This document shows positions 20,792 to 29,610 of a stretch of DNA of 64,000 nucleotides, piece after piece. Numbering within the stretch: position 1 is the stretch's first letter; every line of letters begins with the position of its first letter. The stretch is from Paenibacillus sp. J31TS4 (GTDB taxonomy: Bacteria > Bacillota > Bacilli > Paenibacillales > NBRC-103111), in assembly GCF_018403265.1 (NCBI RefSeq), contig NZ_BOSI01000003.1:434001-498000 (forward strand), read 5' to 3'. The notes beneath the pieces were generated by a model. The model did no database searches, had not been told where the DNA came from, and was given only the letters and a program-made list of their open reading frames with translations. The translations under genes and the position numbers were made by a program.

Positions 20792-22101
20792 CGATTCCCT
20801 CCTGTTGTTAGGTCCGGCTGCTCGTAACGGGACCACTTGACGCCATGCTCAACAATGACGGCCAGCAGCATGCCCATCAATAAGCCGTTGCCCGCGAGCG
20901 GGCGGATGAAGGCGGGCAGCGAAGCGACTCCTTCGGGCGGCAGGAACAGGATACAGATGCCCGTCAGCAGAGGAACCGCCACCCGGTAGATCGTTCTAGA
21001 GTGGAAGCCGACCCCCTGCACCGTGCGCAGCGCCGTCCCGAACAGCTGCAGGTAAGCGACGAACAGCACCGCATTGCCGACGCTGACCGGAAGCGTGGAG
21101 AAAAAAGCCCCGAGCGCGGGCACGAGTCCCATGAGGACGAAGAGGCCGCCGCCGGCGATCAGGGCGGATCTCTCCAGAATCCGCGTGCTTTGCAAAAATC
21201 CGATGGAGGAGGTATAGGGCCCGGACGGAACCAGGCCCAGAAGCCCCGAGACGATGCCGGCGAGCCCAGTCCAGACGAAGGACCGCCTGTACTGCCCGTC
21301 CGTCGTCACCGTGCCATACAGCTTCTCTGCCGAGCCCAGCGCGGTAATCGTATTGGTCATATTGAGCAGGCCCGCGAGAAAAGCGGTGAGAAGAATCCCC
21401 CATTCCAGATGAGGAGCGCCCCAAGGAAACAAGGACAGCAGAGGCGCTCTTGCGCTTTGCACGTGAGGAGCCGCCGGGAAGAACAGGCGGTACAGCATCC
21501 AGCCGGCAACCATTCCGATCAGGATGGAAAAATTGCTGAGTCTTCCCCGCCCCCTTACCTGGATACAAATGACCAAGCCGACGATGAACAGGGACAGCAG
21601 AGTGACGGGCAAGTCCAGACGCCCTTCTGTCGACAGGCCAGTCATCCCCTGAAAGAAAATCAGGACAAGCTCAATCGACAGGAGGAACAAATAGACGCTC
21701 ATGACCACCGGCGTGAATACTCTCTTCAGCAGACCTCCGAACCCGCAGACACCCAGGATGATCGTAGTCAAGCCGGCCAGCAGAATCCCGGCGGCGAGCC
21801 CGCCTCCCACCTCGGCCAGACTGATGCCCATCGACGGCGCCGAAGCACAGAGGCTGAGGATAACGCCCCACCAGATCCCCGACGGCCCTTCCATTAACGC
21901 ATAGCGGTGACCGGCGGCCGCCTGCAGCATGCAGGCCGCCCCTACGAGGACAAACGACCGCTGGAGAGCCGCCGCCACCTCTTCCGGAGGCAAATGAAAG
22001 GCCGTTCCCATGGAAACCGGAACGACCACTGTGTTGGCGAAGAGAAAGAAGAGCCACTGGATGCCGGCTAACCAGGTAGTTGTGGAAACCCATTTCGACA
22101 T
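20788..22101 (-). CDS. NCS2-family nucleobase permease
   Basis: A 437-residue membrane protein with about 12-14 helices. GIQWLFFLFANTVVVPVSMG is a xanthine/uracil permease opening; the motif region LTAFLAGLLNMTNTITALGSAEKLYG and the following TGLAGIVSGLLGLVPSGPYTSS segment are the substrate-binding helices of the NCS2 family. Its coupling to adenine deaminase by a four-base overlap suggests adenine or a related purine as substrate. The ATG follows AAAAAAGGAGGAGTACAG. It lies 27 bases after the amidohydrolase gene in one operon. Confidence 0.85.
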   Translation of the reverse strand: MSKWVSTTTWLAGIQWLFFLFANTVVVPVSMGTAFHLPPEEVAAALQRSFVLVGAACMLQAAAGHRYALMEGPSGIWWGVILSLCASAPSMGISLAEVGGGLAAGILLAGLTTIILGVCGFGGLLKRVFTPVVMSVYLFLLSIELVLIFFQGMTGLSTEGRLDLPVTLLSLFIVGLVICIQVRGRGRLSNFSILIGMVAGWMLYRLFFPAAPHVQSARAPLLSLFPWGAPHLEWGILLTAFLAGLLNMTNTITALGSAEKLYGTVTTDGQYRRSFVWTGLAGIVSGLLGLVPSGPYTSSIGFLQSTRILERSALIAGGGLFVLMGLVPALGAFFSTLPVSVGNAVLFVAYLQLFGTALRTVQGVGFHSRTIYRVAVPLLTGICILFLPPEGVASLPAFIRPLAGNGLLMGMLLAVIVEHGVKWSRYEQPDLTTGGNR

Positions 22102-22128
22102 CTGTACTCCTCCTTTTTTGTTTGGACG

Positions 22129-23328
22129 CTAGCCTTCCCGGACTCCGTCCTCTAGGAAGCCTACAATGCTTTGGGCCGTGACGGCGACCCCGTATTTCAA
22201 GGACTCCAGGTTAACGCGGAACTTCGGATGATGCCAGGCGAAGCTCTCTTCTCCTTCCGTCCCCGTTCCCCATTCGATGAAGACGGAGGGCACCGCTTGG
22301 GCGAGATAGGCAAAATCGTCTCCGCTCATGTAGCCGTGCTCGAGCTCGATTATGCTGTCCTCGCCGAAGCAGGCGGCGGCTGCCGCTCTCACGGTGTCCG
22401 TCATGGCCTTGTCGTTCCACGTTGCCGGATACCCTCTCTCGTAACGATGGGTGAAGGTGCCGCCCCAGTAACCGGCTACCGCCTGCAGCAGCGACTCGAG
22501 CTTGGCCTGCACCCGGTCCCGCGTCTCGGCCGTCAGCGTCCGGACGGTTCCCGCCAGATCGACCCGGTCGGCGATGGCGTTGGCCGTATACCCCCCGGAG
22601 ATGGTTCCGATCGTAATAACGGCATTGTCGAAGGGGGACAGCTGACGGCTGACGATGGCCTGCAGCCCGGTCAGGAATTGACCCGCCATCGCGATCGCGT
22701 CGATCCCCTGGTCCGGTGCGGAGGCATGGCCCCCTTTTCCGATGAGCGAAATGTAAATCCGGTCGGAATTAGCCAGAATATAGCCATCCTTCAGGCCGAG
22801 CTTGCCGGCGGGCAAATACGGATTCGTATGAATGCCTATCGCCGCGTCCACACGGGGATTCTCGAGAATCCCTTCCTGGATCATTCTCGTCGCCCCGCCC
22901 GGATGCACCTCCTCGGACGGCTGGAACATGATCTTGACCGTGCCGGCCAGGTCCGCCGCCCGTTCCTGAAGCGCGGCCGCTACGCCAAGGCCGACGACCG
23001 TGTGGGCGTCATGGCCGCAGGCATGCATGACGCCTTCTTTCCGGGAGGCGTAGGGCAGCCCCGTCTGCTCCCCGATGGGCAGCGCGTCGATATCGGCGCG
23101 CAGCAGCACGGTCTTGCCGGGACGGCCTCCCCGAATCTCGGCGCATACGCCTGTCGTCGCCATGATCTTGCGGGGAATGTTCAGCCGGTCCAGCTCCCGC
23201 AGGATGAAGGCCTGCGTCTCCACTTCCTGCGTGCTCAGCTCGGGATGCTGGTGCAGATGCTTGTACATTTGAATCAGATGGGCCTCCAGATTCGCCTCGA
23301 CCCATTCCAAAGTAATTGTCGCTTCCAT
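22129..23328 (-). CDS. M20D-family amidohydrolase/aminoacylase
   Basis: A 399-residue zinc amidohydrolase. HLHQHPELSTQE near the N-terminus, MHACGHDAHTVVGLG (metal ligands), FQPSEEVHPGGATRMI (catalytic Glu pair) and IGIHTNPYLPAG are the signatures of the M20D group, which cleaves N-acyl or N-aroyl amino acids (hippurate, indoleacetyl-amino acids, acetyl-diaminopimelate). ATG at 23328 is preferred; GTG at 23337 or 23340 would lie against the AGGAA ribosome site. It follows the asparaginase gene by 25 bases. Its presence among purine and nucleoside genes suggests an amide-linked amino acid on the imported compound, which is inference. Confidence 0.88.
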   Translation of the reverse strand: MEATITLEWVEANLEAHLIQMYKHLHQHPELSTQEVETQAFILRELDRLNIPRKIMATTGVCAEIRGGRPGKTVLLRADIDALPIGEQTGLPYASRKEGVMHACGHDAHTVVGLGVAAALQERAADLAGTVKIMFQPSEEVHPGGATRMIQEGILENPRVDAAIGIHTNPYLPAGKLGLKDGYILANSDRIYISLIGKGGHASAPDQGIDAIAMAGQFLTGLQAIVSRQLSPFDNAVITIGTISGGYTANAIADRVDLAGTVRTLTAETRDRVQAKLESLLQAVAGYWGGTFTHRYERGYPATWNDKAMTDTVRAAAAACFGEDSIIELEHGYMSGDDFAYLAQAVPSVFIEWGTGTEGEESFAWHHPKFRVNLESLKYGVAVTAQSIVGFLEDGVREG

Positions 23329-23353
23329 CCTTGCCACCACTTCCTACTCTGTC

Positions 23354-24367
23354 TCAGTATAGGTCGAACATCCTTTGAATCTCTTCCGGCCGATTCGTGA
23401 CGGTAAGTGCCAGCATCAACAGAATACGGGCTTTGCGGGGCGGCAGATTGCCCGAGGCGGCGAAGCCGTCCCGGAGGTCGGCCTCCTTGGCCGTCACCAG
23501 ACCGCTACCGGCATGCGAGGCGCTGACGACAGCCACCCCCTGCCGCCGGGCGTCGGCCAGTCCCTCCCGCATGGCGGGTGCCATCCCCCCGTTCCCCATG
23601 CCGGCATGGACAATTCCCCGGGCGCCGGCCTGCACGGCCGCGTCCGCCAGATCCCTGCCGCTCCCGCCGTAGCCATACAGAATCTCCACCCGCGGCAGAG
23701 CGGTCAGCCCCGCCGTGTCGAATTCCGTCCGGCTCGTGTGAAGCCTTGTGCTGGCATAATAGAGGAACGGCTGACCGTCCGTCATATAGCCTAGGCATCC
23801 CAGCTCCGGCGCGCGGAACGCATCGACCGCCGTCGTATTGGTTTTGACCGTGTCCCGCGCGGACCCGATTCGGTCGTTCATGACAAGGAGAACCCCCTGT
23901 CCGTATGCCGCCCGGCTCGCCGCAAGCGCCACTGCGTTGTACAGGTTCAGCGGGCCGTCCGCGCTCATCGCCGTGGCCGGGCGCATGGCGCCTACGAGCA
24001 CGACCGGCTTCTCGCTTTTGACGGTCAGATGGAGAAAATAAGCGGTCTCCTCAAGGGTATCGGTCCCTTGAGCCACGACCACGCCGTCACAGTCGCTGTC
24101 GCTCAGCAGGCCGTTCACGACGGAGGCGAGCCGCAGCCAGTCCGCCTCGGTCATTGCATAGCTGGGCATGTTCGCCAGCTGAACGCCGCTGACGCGCGCG
24201 AGCTTGCCGATCTCCGGCACGGCCGCGATCAGGCTGTCAACGCCCAGGACGCCCGGCTCGTACTGCGTGGGCCGCGTCGGGTCGGCCCCCTTGCCGGCTA
24301 TCGTGCCGCCGAGCGCCACCAGCTTGATCGCCGGCAGACGCTCCTCCGAGCTGCCATTGCACCTCAT
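23354..24367 (-). CDS. Asparaginase-family amidohydrolase
   Basis: A 337-residue enzyme of the L-asparaginase/glutaminase fold. KLVALGGTIAGKG contains the first nucleophile Thr, VVAQGTDTLEETAYFL the second Thr and Asp, and LVGAMRPATAMSADGPLNLYNAV the catalytic Lys loop region. There is no signal peptide, so it acts in the cytoplasm, unlike the secreted type II enzymes. The reaction expected is asparagine or a related beta-amide to aspartate and ammonia; the operon context allows another amide. The ATG follows GGAGGGACGGAACC. It sits 27 bases after the transporter ATPase gene and 25 before the M20D gene. Confidence 0.88.
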   Translation of the reverse strand: MRCNGSSEERLPAIKLVALGGTIAGKGADPTRPTQYEPGVLGVDSLIAAVPEIGKLARVSGVQLANMPSYAMTEADWLRLASVVNGLLSDSDCDGVVVAQGTDTLEETAYFLHLTVKSEKPVVLVGAMRPATAMSADGPLNLYNAVALAASRAAYGQGVLLVMNDRIGSARDTVKTNTTAVDAFRAPELGCLGYMTDGQPFLYYASTRLHTSRTEFDTAGLTALPRVEILYGYGGSGRDLADAAVQAGARGIVHAGMGNGGMAPAMREGLADARRQGVAVVSASHAGSGLVTAKEADLRDGFAASGNLPPRKARILLMLALTVTNRPEEIQRMFDLY

Positions 24368-24394
24368 GGTTCCGTCCCTCCTGCCATAGTCTCG

Positions 24395-25450
24395 TTAGTC
24401 CACGGGAACCAGCTTGTCCGGTGGGAAGTCCAGGCGGACCGTCTCCCCATGCCCGAACGGAGCTTCGCCGTGGCTGTTGACCAGGAACTCGCCGATCGCC
24501 GTCTCGACGACATACTGATAGCCGCGTCCGAGATAGGTCGTGACCTGAATCCGGCCTGCAGTCGAATTGTCCGCTCCGCGTTCCTCACCGTCCTTCGCGA
24601 TCCGGATGTCGTCCGGGCGAATGGCACATTTGACCGTCCCCTTCATCCCGGCGGCTCCCTCCACGACGAACGGGGTGCCGTCCTTGGCCTTGAGCGGGGC
24701 GGCTCCTTCCCCGGAGCCAGTCATCGGCAGAATATTCTCGAACCCGACGAAGCGGGCGACGAACTCGGTTTTGGGCTTCTTGTAGATGAGCGGCGGCGTA
24801 TCCAGCTGCTCGATGACGCCCTTGTTCATAATGGCCACCTTGTCGGAGATCGAGAAGCATTCCTCCTGATCATGCGAGACATAGACGGTCGTTACCTTGA
24901 GCTCCTGCTGGATTCTGCGGATCTCCATCCGCATCTGTACCCGCAAATTGGCGTCCAGGCTGCTGAGCGGCTCGTCGAAGAGCAGCAGATCCGGCTGGAT
25001 GACTAGGCTGCGCGCAATCGCCACCCGCTGCCTCTGTCCGCCGGACAGCTGGGAGGGGTACCGGTTCTCAAAGCCCTTCAGATTGACCGCTTCCAGAATG
25101 TCCATCACCTTCGTACGGATTTGCTTGGCGTCGGTCTTCCTCAGCTTGAGGCCGAAGGCGACGTTGTCGTACACGCTCAGATGCGGGAACAACGCATGGC
25201 TCTGGAAGACAAAGCCGAATGCCCGTTTATGCACCGGTACTTTGGTGTAGTCCTGTCCCTTGAACAGGAACTGCCCATCCTTCGCCTCGTTGAAGCCTGC
25301 GATCAGCCGAAGCGTCGTCGTCTTGCCGCAGCCGCTCGGCCCGAGCAGGGAGACGAATTCCCCTTCCTCCACCGACAGGTTGAAATTCTCCAGAATATTG
25401 TGCTTTTGGTCGTACGCGACCGTAATATTTTTCAGTTCGATCAGTGCCAT
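24395..25450 (-). CDS. ABC importer ATP-binding protein, PotA type
   Basis: A 351-residue ATPase. Walker A is [10 protein letters not shown], the Q loop lies in [13 protein letters not shown], the signature is [14 protein letters not shown], and Walker [17 protein letters not shown] is followed by a D-loop and the switch His in YVSHDQEE. Residues from about 240 form the TOBE regulatory domain seen in spermidine/putrescine, iron and sulfate importers. It powers the PotB/PotC-like permeases encoded just upstream in the operon. The ATG follows GGGAGGCTGGAAGC. Despite the Pot-type family name, the context points to a nucleoside-related substrate rather than a polyamine. Confidence 0.93.
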   Translation of the reverse strand: MALIELKNITVAYDQKHNILENFNLSVEEGEFVSLLGPSGCGKTTTLRLIAGFNEAKDGQFLFKGQDYTKVPVHKRAFGFVFQSHALFPHLSVYDNVAFGLKLRKTDAKQIRTKVMDILEAVNLKGFENRYPSQLSGGQRQRVAIARSLVIQPDLLLFDEPLSSLDANLRVQMRMEIRRIQQELKVTTVYVSHDQEECFSISDKVAIMNKGVIEQLDTPPLIYKKPKTEFVARFVGFENILPMTGSGEGAAPLKAKDGTPFVVEGAAGMKGTVKCAIRPDDIRIAKDGEERGADNSTAGRIQVTTYLGRGYQYVVETAIGEFLVNSHGEAPFGHGETVRLDFPPDKLVPVD

Positions 25451-25469
25451 GCTTCCAGCCTCCCGCTTG

Positions 25470-26255
25470 TTATTTCGTGAAAAACCGCAGTCCCAGCGTC
25501 CGTTCGATCGCCGCGATGAGCACCGCGGTCATGAGCATGAACAGGACCGAGATGGCCGCAATCGTCGGGTCAAAATAGTACTCTACGTAATTCAGCATGC
25601 TGATCGGCAGCGTGCTGACGCCGGGGCCGGTCATGAAGACGGACACGTCGACATTGTTGAAGGATTCCAGAAAGGCGAGCAGAATGCCCGCGATAATACC
25701 GGACCGAATGTTCGGCAGCACGACAACGAAGAACGTCTTCAGCCGGCTGGCGCCGAGGCTCATCGCCGCCTCTTCGACCGAGTAGTCGAAGTTCATCAGG
25801 CTTGAGGAGATGACCCGGATCACATACGGAATCATAATCACGACGTGCCCGATCAGAACGCCCGGGAAGATCGGGATGTGGTACGTAATGACGAGATATT
25901 TGAGCAGCCCATACCCGAACACGATGCCGGGAATGATGATCGGCGAGATAAAAAAGGAAGTGAAGAAGCCTTTGCCCTTAAACTGATACCTGCTAAGCGC
26001 ATATGCAGCGGGAATCCCGAGCAGGAACGACAGCACGATGCCGAGCAGGGCGACGAGCATACTGATCTTGAACGAGGTCCAGAACATCTCGACATGGAAG
26101 ACATTCTCGTACCACTTGAGCGAAAAGCCATTGGGCGGAAAGGTCAGGTAGTTATCCGGCCCGAAGGAGGCACCGATAATAATGACCAGCGGGCCCAGCA
26201 AAAATAGAAAGACCAAAAACGTAATCCAACCAAGCAACGTATGTTTTTCCTTCAT
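25470..26255 (-). CDS. ABC importer permease, PotC type
   Basis: A 261-residue permease with six predicted helices, starting with GWITFLVFLFLLGPLVIIIGASF. The EAA motif is EEAAMSLGASRLKTFFVVVLP. The ATG follows AGGAGGGCAGACG. It is paired with the preceding PotB-like gene, 14 bases apart, and followed by the ATPase gene. Together they form the channel for the Pot-type importer. Confidence 0.9.
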   Translation of the reverse strand: MKEKHTLLGWITFLVFLFLLGPLVIIIGASFGPDNYLTFPPNGFSLKWYENVFHVEMFWTSFKISMLVALLGIVLSFLLGIPAAYALSRYQFKGKGFFTSFFISPIIIPGIVFGYGLLKYLVITYHIPIFPGVLIGHVVIMIPYVIRVISSSLMNFDYSVEEAAMSLGASRLKTFFVVVLPNIRSGIIAGILLAFLESFNNVDVSVFMTGPGVSTLPISMLNYVEYYFDPTIAAISVLFMLMTAVLIAAIERTLGLRFFTK

Positions 26256-26269
26256 CGTCTGCCCTCCTG

Positions 26270-27088
26270 TCAGCCGTTCGGGTTCAGCTTTTTGGCGAGT
26301 GCATTCATGACGCCGATCAAGAGGAACGTGATGGCAATCATGATGGTCGCGATAATGGATGCCGCCTTCCAGTCGTTCAGCGTCATCGTGTTTTGAAACA
26401 GCAGCGTGGCGAGCACTCTCTTTTTGCCCCCGAGCAGCTGCGGCGTGGCGTAAGCGGTCAGACTGCCTACCAGCACAAGCGTGCTGCCCACGAGGAGCCC
26501 CGGGATGCTGAGCGGCAGAACGACCTTCACGAACGCCTTGAACCGGGACGCTCCGAGGCTCGCGGCGGCCTGCATCAAGTCCCCGTCGATATTCTCCATG
26601 ACGCCGATTAAGGAGATGATCATCAGCGGCAGGAACAGGTGGACCATCCCGATGATAATCGAGGTTTCGGTGTAGAGAATCTGCAGCGGCTTGTCAATGA
26701 CATGCAGCTGCAGAAGCAGCGTATTGATCAGTCCCGTCTTGCCGAGCGTCACCATCCAGCTGAACGAGCGCACGATCGCGCTGGTCAGCAGCGGGAAGAT
26801 GGCGAGGGCCAGGTAGATGCCGCGGCGGCTTACGCTCGTCCGGGAGATATAGTAAGCGGTCGGATAGCCGAGCAGAATGCAGATCAGCGTCGAGATCAGG
26901 CTGATCTTCAGCGTCGTGCCGAGAATGCCGAGCGTGTAGGAATCGGTGAAGAACGAGGTATACCCCGCCAGGCTGACGCTTCCATCGTTCGCAAAGGTAG
27001 ATAGGATGATCGTAGCGATCGGGACCACCATAAAGACGGCCAGGAACAGCGCGCCCGGGAATAGAAGCAAGTAAGCCGGTTTTTTCAT
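26270..27088 (-). CDS. ABC importer permease, PotB type
   Basis: A 272-residue permease. ATG at 27088 follows GGGGGGTGGAGCAACC and overlaps the ribokinase stop by four bases (ATGA), indicating coupled translation; an in-frame start 18 bases upstream is less likely. Six helices are predicted, with MKKPAYLLLFPGALFLAVFMVVPI-like N-terminal hydrophobicity and the EAA loop DLMQAAASLGASRFKAF. It is the first permease of the importer, placed between ribokinase and PotC-like genes. Confidence 0.9.
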   Translation of the reverse strand: MKKPAYLLLFPGALFLAVFMVVPIATIILSTFANDGSVSLAGYTSFFTDSYTLGILGTTLKISLISTLICILLGYPTAYYISRTSVSRRGIYLALAIFPLLTSAIVRSFSWMVTLGKTGLINTLLLQLHVIDKPLQILYTETSIIIGMVHLFLPLMIISLIGVMENIDGDLMQAAASLGASRFKAFVKVVLPLSIPGLLVGSTLVLVGSLTAYATPQLLGGKKRVLATLLFQNTMTLNDWKAASIIATIMIAITFLLIGVMNALAKKLNPNG

Positions 27089-28014
27089 GGTTGCTCCACC
27101 CCCCATACTTGTTCGAATTGCCGGATCTCCTCCTCGGTCGGAAGCGCAGCCTGCGCCCCGAGCCGGGTTACGGTAATGGCTGCGACCTTGACGGCGTAGG
27201 CGACGGCTTCCTCGGCCTCATCGCCGCGTGCCAGGCGGCTGGCGAAAGCGCCGACGAAGGAATCGCCCGCTCCGGTCGTATCCACCGCCTGTACCCGGTA
27301 AGCGGGCAGGCGGAGAACTCGCCCGTCGGCAAGATAGGCCACGCCTTCCGCTCCAAGCGTCAGAATGACGTGACGGCATGGAAGCCCGGCTAGCCCTTCG
27401 ACCAGCCTGTCGAATTGGTTTATGGAGACGCCGGTCAGCTCCTCGGCCTCCACTTCGTTCACGACCAGATAATCTACATGGCGCAGTGCTTCCACCGGCA
27501 TCCGCCGGGAAGGCGCCAGATTCAGAATGACGGTTTTGCCGAGCCTCTTGGCCTCCGCCATGCTGTATACCACGGTCTCCACAGGAATTTCCATCTGCAG
27601 AACGACCACATCGCACGCCTGGAACAGGTCCGCATGACGGTCAATGTCCCGTGCGGTCAGATGGCTGTTCGCACCGGGGACGACCACGATGGAATTGTCT
27701 CCGTCCGGGTCGACGCAGACCAGCGCCGCGCCGGACGGCACATTCTCCACCTGGCTGATGCCGCCCGTTTCGATGCGCTCCTGCCTCAGCACTGCCTGCA
27801 TGCTCTCTCCAAACTCATCGGATCCCAGACAGCCGATCAGCGCGACCTGCGAGCCAAGCCGCGCTGCGGCTACGGCTTGGTTGGAGCCCTTGCCCCCCAT
27901 CATGGCGGCAAAGCTGTGCCCAAGGATCGTTTCCCCTCTACGCGGCATGCTGCCGACCTGCGCTACCAAATCCATGTTGAGACTTCCGATCACCAAAACT
28001 GATCCGTTCTTCAT
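27085..28014 (-). CDS. Ribokinase (second copy)
   Basis: A 309-residue PfkB-family kinase. VIGSLNMDLVAQVGSMPRRGETILG and MGGKGSNQAVAAARLGSQV are the N-terminal signatures, and DTTGAGDSFVGAFASRLARG is the C-terminal active-site loop. It resembles ribokinase throughout but differs a lot from the copy at 15.6-16.5 kb, so the two were not made by a recent local duplication. It lies between the binding-protein gene and the permease genes, coupled to PotB-like by four bases. This suggests that ribose, or a ribosyl compound, is the sugar entering by this importer. The ATG follows AAGGAGCGCTAGCT. Confidence 0.9.
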   Translation of the reverse strand: MKNGSVLVIGSLNMDLVAQVGSMPRRGETILGHSFAAMMGGKGSNQAVAAARLGSQVALIGCLGSDEFGESMQAVLRQERIETGGISQVENVPSGAALVCVDPDGDNSIVVVPGANSHLTARDIDRHADLFQACDVVVLQMEIPVETVVYSMAEAKRLGKTVILNLAPSRRMPVEALRHVDYLVVNEVEAEELTGVSINQFDRLVEGLAGLPCRHVILTLGAEGVAYLADGRVLRLPAYRVQAVDTTGAGDSFVGAFASRLARGDEAEEAVAYAVKVAAITVTRLGAQAALPTEEEIRQFEQVWGVEQP

Positions 28015-28078
28015 AGCTAGCGCTCCTTGGTCGAAATTTTGCTGCAGCCCTTGTCGGCGGCATGCAGTCCTAACCAGC

Positions 28079-28113
28079 GAGAAAGCGGCCCTTCGTTGCG
28101 AGGCCGCCTTCTC
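28079..28113 (-). terminator. Intercistronic hairpin after the binding-protein gene
   Basis: GAGAAAGCGGCC and GGCCGCCTTCTC form an imperfect 11-12 pair stem around an 11-base loop, with no T run. It sits between the solute-binding protein gene and the rest of the operon. Such hairpins commonly stabilise the upstream message or end part of transcription so the binding protein is made in excess. Confidence 0.55.
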
Positions 28114-28122
28114 CCAACCTCT

Positions 28123-29193
28123 TTAATTCGAAACTACGTCCCGGTTCCAGCGATCGATCCATGTTTTCATGTTCTTGTTCACGGCGTTCCAGTCGAGCGT
28201 CTTCAGATTGTTGATCGTGTCGGCCCCGTAGGTGAGCCCCTCCGCTTCCTGCGGCGTCAGCTTCACGTTCTTGTTGGCGGGCGAGTCGACCTTATCGAGC
28301 GCGTTCGCCTTCTGAACCTCTTCACTGAGCCACCAGTCGATGAACTTCTCGCCCAGCTCCTTGTTCTTGGTTCCCTTGACCAGGTTCATCGTATTGCGGA
28401 CCGCGTAGGAGCCTTCTTTCGGCGTCACCCACTCCACGTTGGGATTCGCTTTCTTGATCGTAGCCAGGACGAAATTCTGCACCGTCGCGACAGCGACTTC
28501 CTTCTGGTTGAACATGTTCGCCAAATCGGAGCTTTTGGTGTAGAACTTCACGACGCTCGGACCGAGCGTCTTGAGCTGGCCGAACGCCTTCTCTGTATCC
28601 ATCGCCTGGGCGCCGCCTACCTTGGAGGCAAAATCGACGAGGAAGGCGCCGTCGGTCGTCGTAATGTCGGGAAGGGATAGCTTTCCTTTGAACTCCGGCC
28701 GCCACAAATCGGCATAGGACGTGACCGGCTGCGAAGTGGCGGTTTTGTCGTAAATGATTCCCGAGCTGCCGACCGTGTAGGCCGGGCCGTAATCGGTGCC
28801 GTTAGGCGCTTTGGCGACATCGAACAGATTGTCGATGTTCGGGATATGGGAGCGGTCGATTTTTTCAAACAGCCCTTCCTCGATCCCCTGAGCGGCGAAC
28901 TGCTCGGCAAGCATGATCACATCGACCTGATGCGCTTTCATTCTGACCTTGTTCAGGCGGTCCGAGTTGTTGCCGACCTCCAGCTTAATCTTGACGTTGT
29001 TGGCTTTTTCGAACGGCTCGAATACATTCTTCTTCAGCAGGTCCTCGCTGAAGCCCCATGTCGACACCACCAGCTCTTTCGGCTTGCCGTTTCCTTGCGC
29101 ATCCGTTCCACTTGCCTCGTTCTTGCTGGCGCATCCCGCCAGTGCCCCTGTCAGCAGCAGCACGGCGAGAGAGATCGTCCATCCCTTTTTCAT
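28123..29193 (-). CDS. Solute-binding lipoprotein of ABC importer, PotD type
   Basis: A 356-residue lipoprotein. MKKGWTISLAVLLLTGALAGC is a lipoprotein signal with lipobox L-A-G-C (Cys21). The mature part opens KELVVSTWGFSEDLLKKNVF and contains GPAYTVGSSGIIYD and KFIDWWLSEEVQ, typical of the spermidine/putrescine-binding group. It captures the substrate outside the cell for the PotBC-like permeases. It is first in a nine-gene minus-strand operon and lies behind a near-consensus sigma-A promoter with LacI-type operators. The ATG follows GTTGGGAGGAAACAGGCA. Confidence 0.92.
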   Translation of the reverse strand: MKKGWTISLAVLLLTGALAGCASKNEASGTDAQGNGKPKELVVSTWGFSEDLLKKNVFEPFEKANNVKIKLEVGNNSDRLNKVRMKAHQVDVIMLAEQFAAQGIEEGLFEKIDRSHIPNIDNLFDVAKAPNGTDYGPAYTVGSSGIIYDKTATSQPVTSYADLWRPEFKGKLSLPDITTTDGAFLVDFASKVGGAQAMDTEKAFGQLKTLGPSVVKFYTKSSDLANMFNQKEVAVATVQNFVLATIKKANPNVEWVTPKEGSYAVRNTMNLVKGTKNKELGEKFIDWWLSEEVQKANALDKVDSPANKNVKLTPQEAEGLTYGADTINNLKTLDWNAVNKNMKTWIDRWNRDVVSN

Positions 29194-29308
29194 TGCCTGT
29201 TTCCTCCCAACAAGTTGTTGTCTTGCTCCCCTGCCTCTTTCCTGTAACCGCTATCTTCCCTTATCACATCTGGTTTTTTCTCCATAAAATCCCAGAAGGG
29301 CATTTTTA

Positions 29309-29353
29309 GGAAACCTGTTACATAATCCAATAACGATTGATTTAACGGTTATT
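29309..29353. promoter_or_regulatory. Two additional operator-like half-palindromes downstream of the promoter
   Basis: TAACGGTTA (29343-29351) and AACCTGTTAC (29312-29321) resemble the main operator at 29366-29379. They lie between the predicted transcription start and the binding-protein gene and could be auxiliary repressor sites. Confidence 0.45.
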
Positions 29354-29365
29354 GTGATAATTTCC

Positions 29366-29379
29366 GGTAACGGTTACAT
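29366..29379. promoter_or_regulatory. LacI-family operator upstream of the Pot-type/ade operon
   Basis: Read on the minus strand the site is TGTAACCGTTACC, with the perfect 11-base palindrome GTAACGGTTAC on the plus strand. It begins three bases after the -10 element, so bound repressor would cover the transcription start. The same core occurs before the LacI gene (TGTAACCGATACC). Confidence 0.75.
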
Positions 29380-29381
29380 AA

Positions 29382-29410
29382 ATAATAATTTGGCTCCCTC
29401 TCCTTGTCAA
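29382..29410 (-). promoter_or_regulatory. Near-consensus sigma-A promoter of the Pot-type/ade operon
   Basis: TTGACA (29410-29405) and TATTAT (29387-29382) are separated by exactly 17 bases on the minus strand. The promoter faces the solute-binding protein gene 190 bases away. The rest of the gap 29194-29610 holds the operators and the LacI-gene terminator. Confidence 0.8.
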
Positions 29411-29523
29411 TGGCGATCTGAACGAAGGCGGCCCCCTTATTCTTCCTGGGCTCCATTCCGCTGAGGGCTTTCGGCTGCCGCAGCAGGAACTCCAGGCCGC
29501 GGCGCCGGCCGCTCACAGCTCCC

Positions 29524-29568
29524 AAAAAAAAAAGAGCAGGCTCCCCCGTAAAAGGGTTGCCTGCTCTT
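29524..29568 (-). terminator. Terminator of the LacI regulator gene
   Basis: On the minus strand AAGAGCAGGC pairs perfectly with GCCTGCTCTT around a 17-base loop that itself can pair, followed by ten T residues. It lies 43 bases after the regulator stop. Confidence 0.92.
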
Positions 29569-29610
29569 GCTTATGGAACGGTTGGCTTACTAGTTCGAAG
29601 TACACTTCCG

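Noticed and set aside
19031-20827. A 598-codon open frame on the plus strand over adenine deaminase
   Set aside because: The minus-strand product matches adenine deaminase end to end; the plus-strand frame has no recognisable motif.
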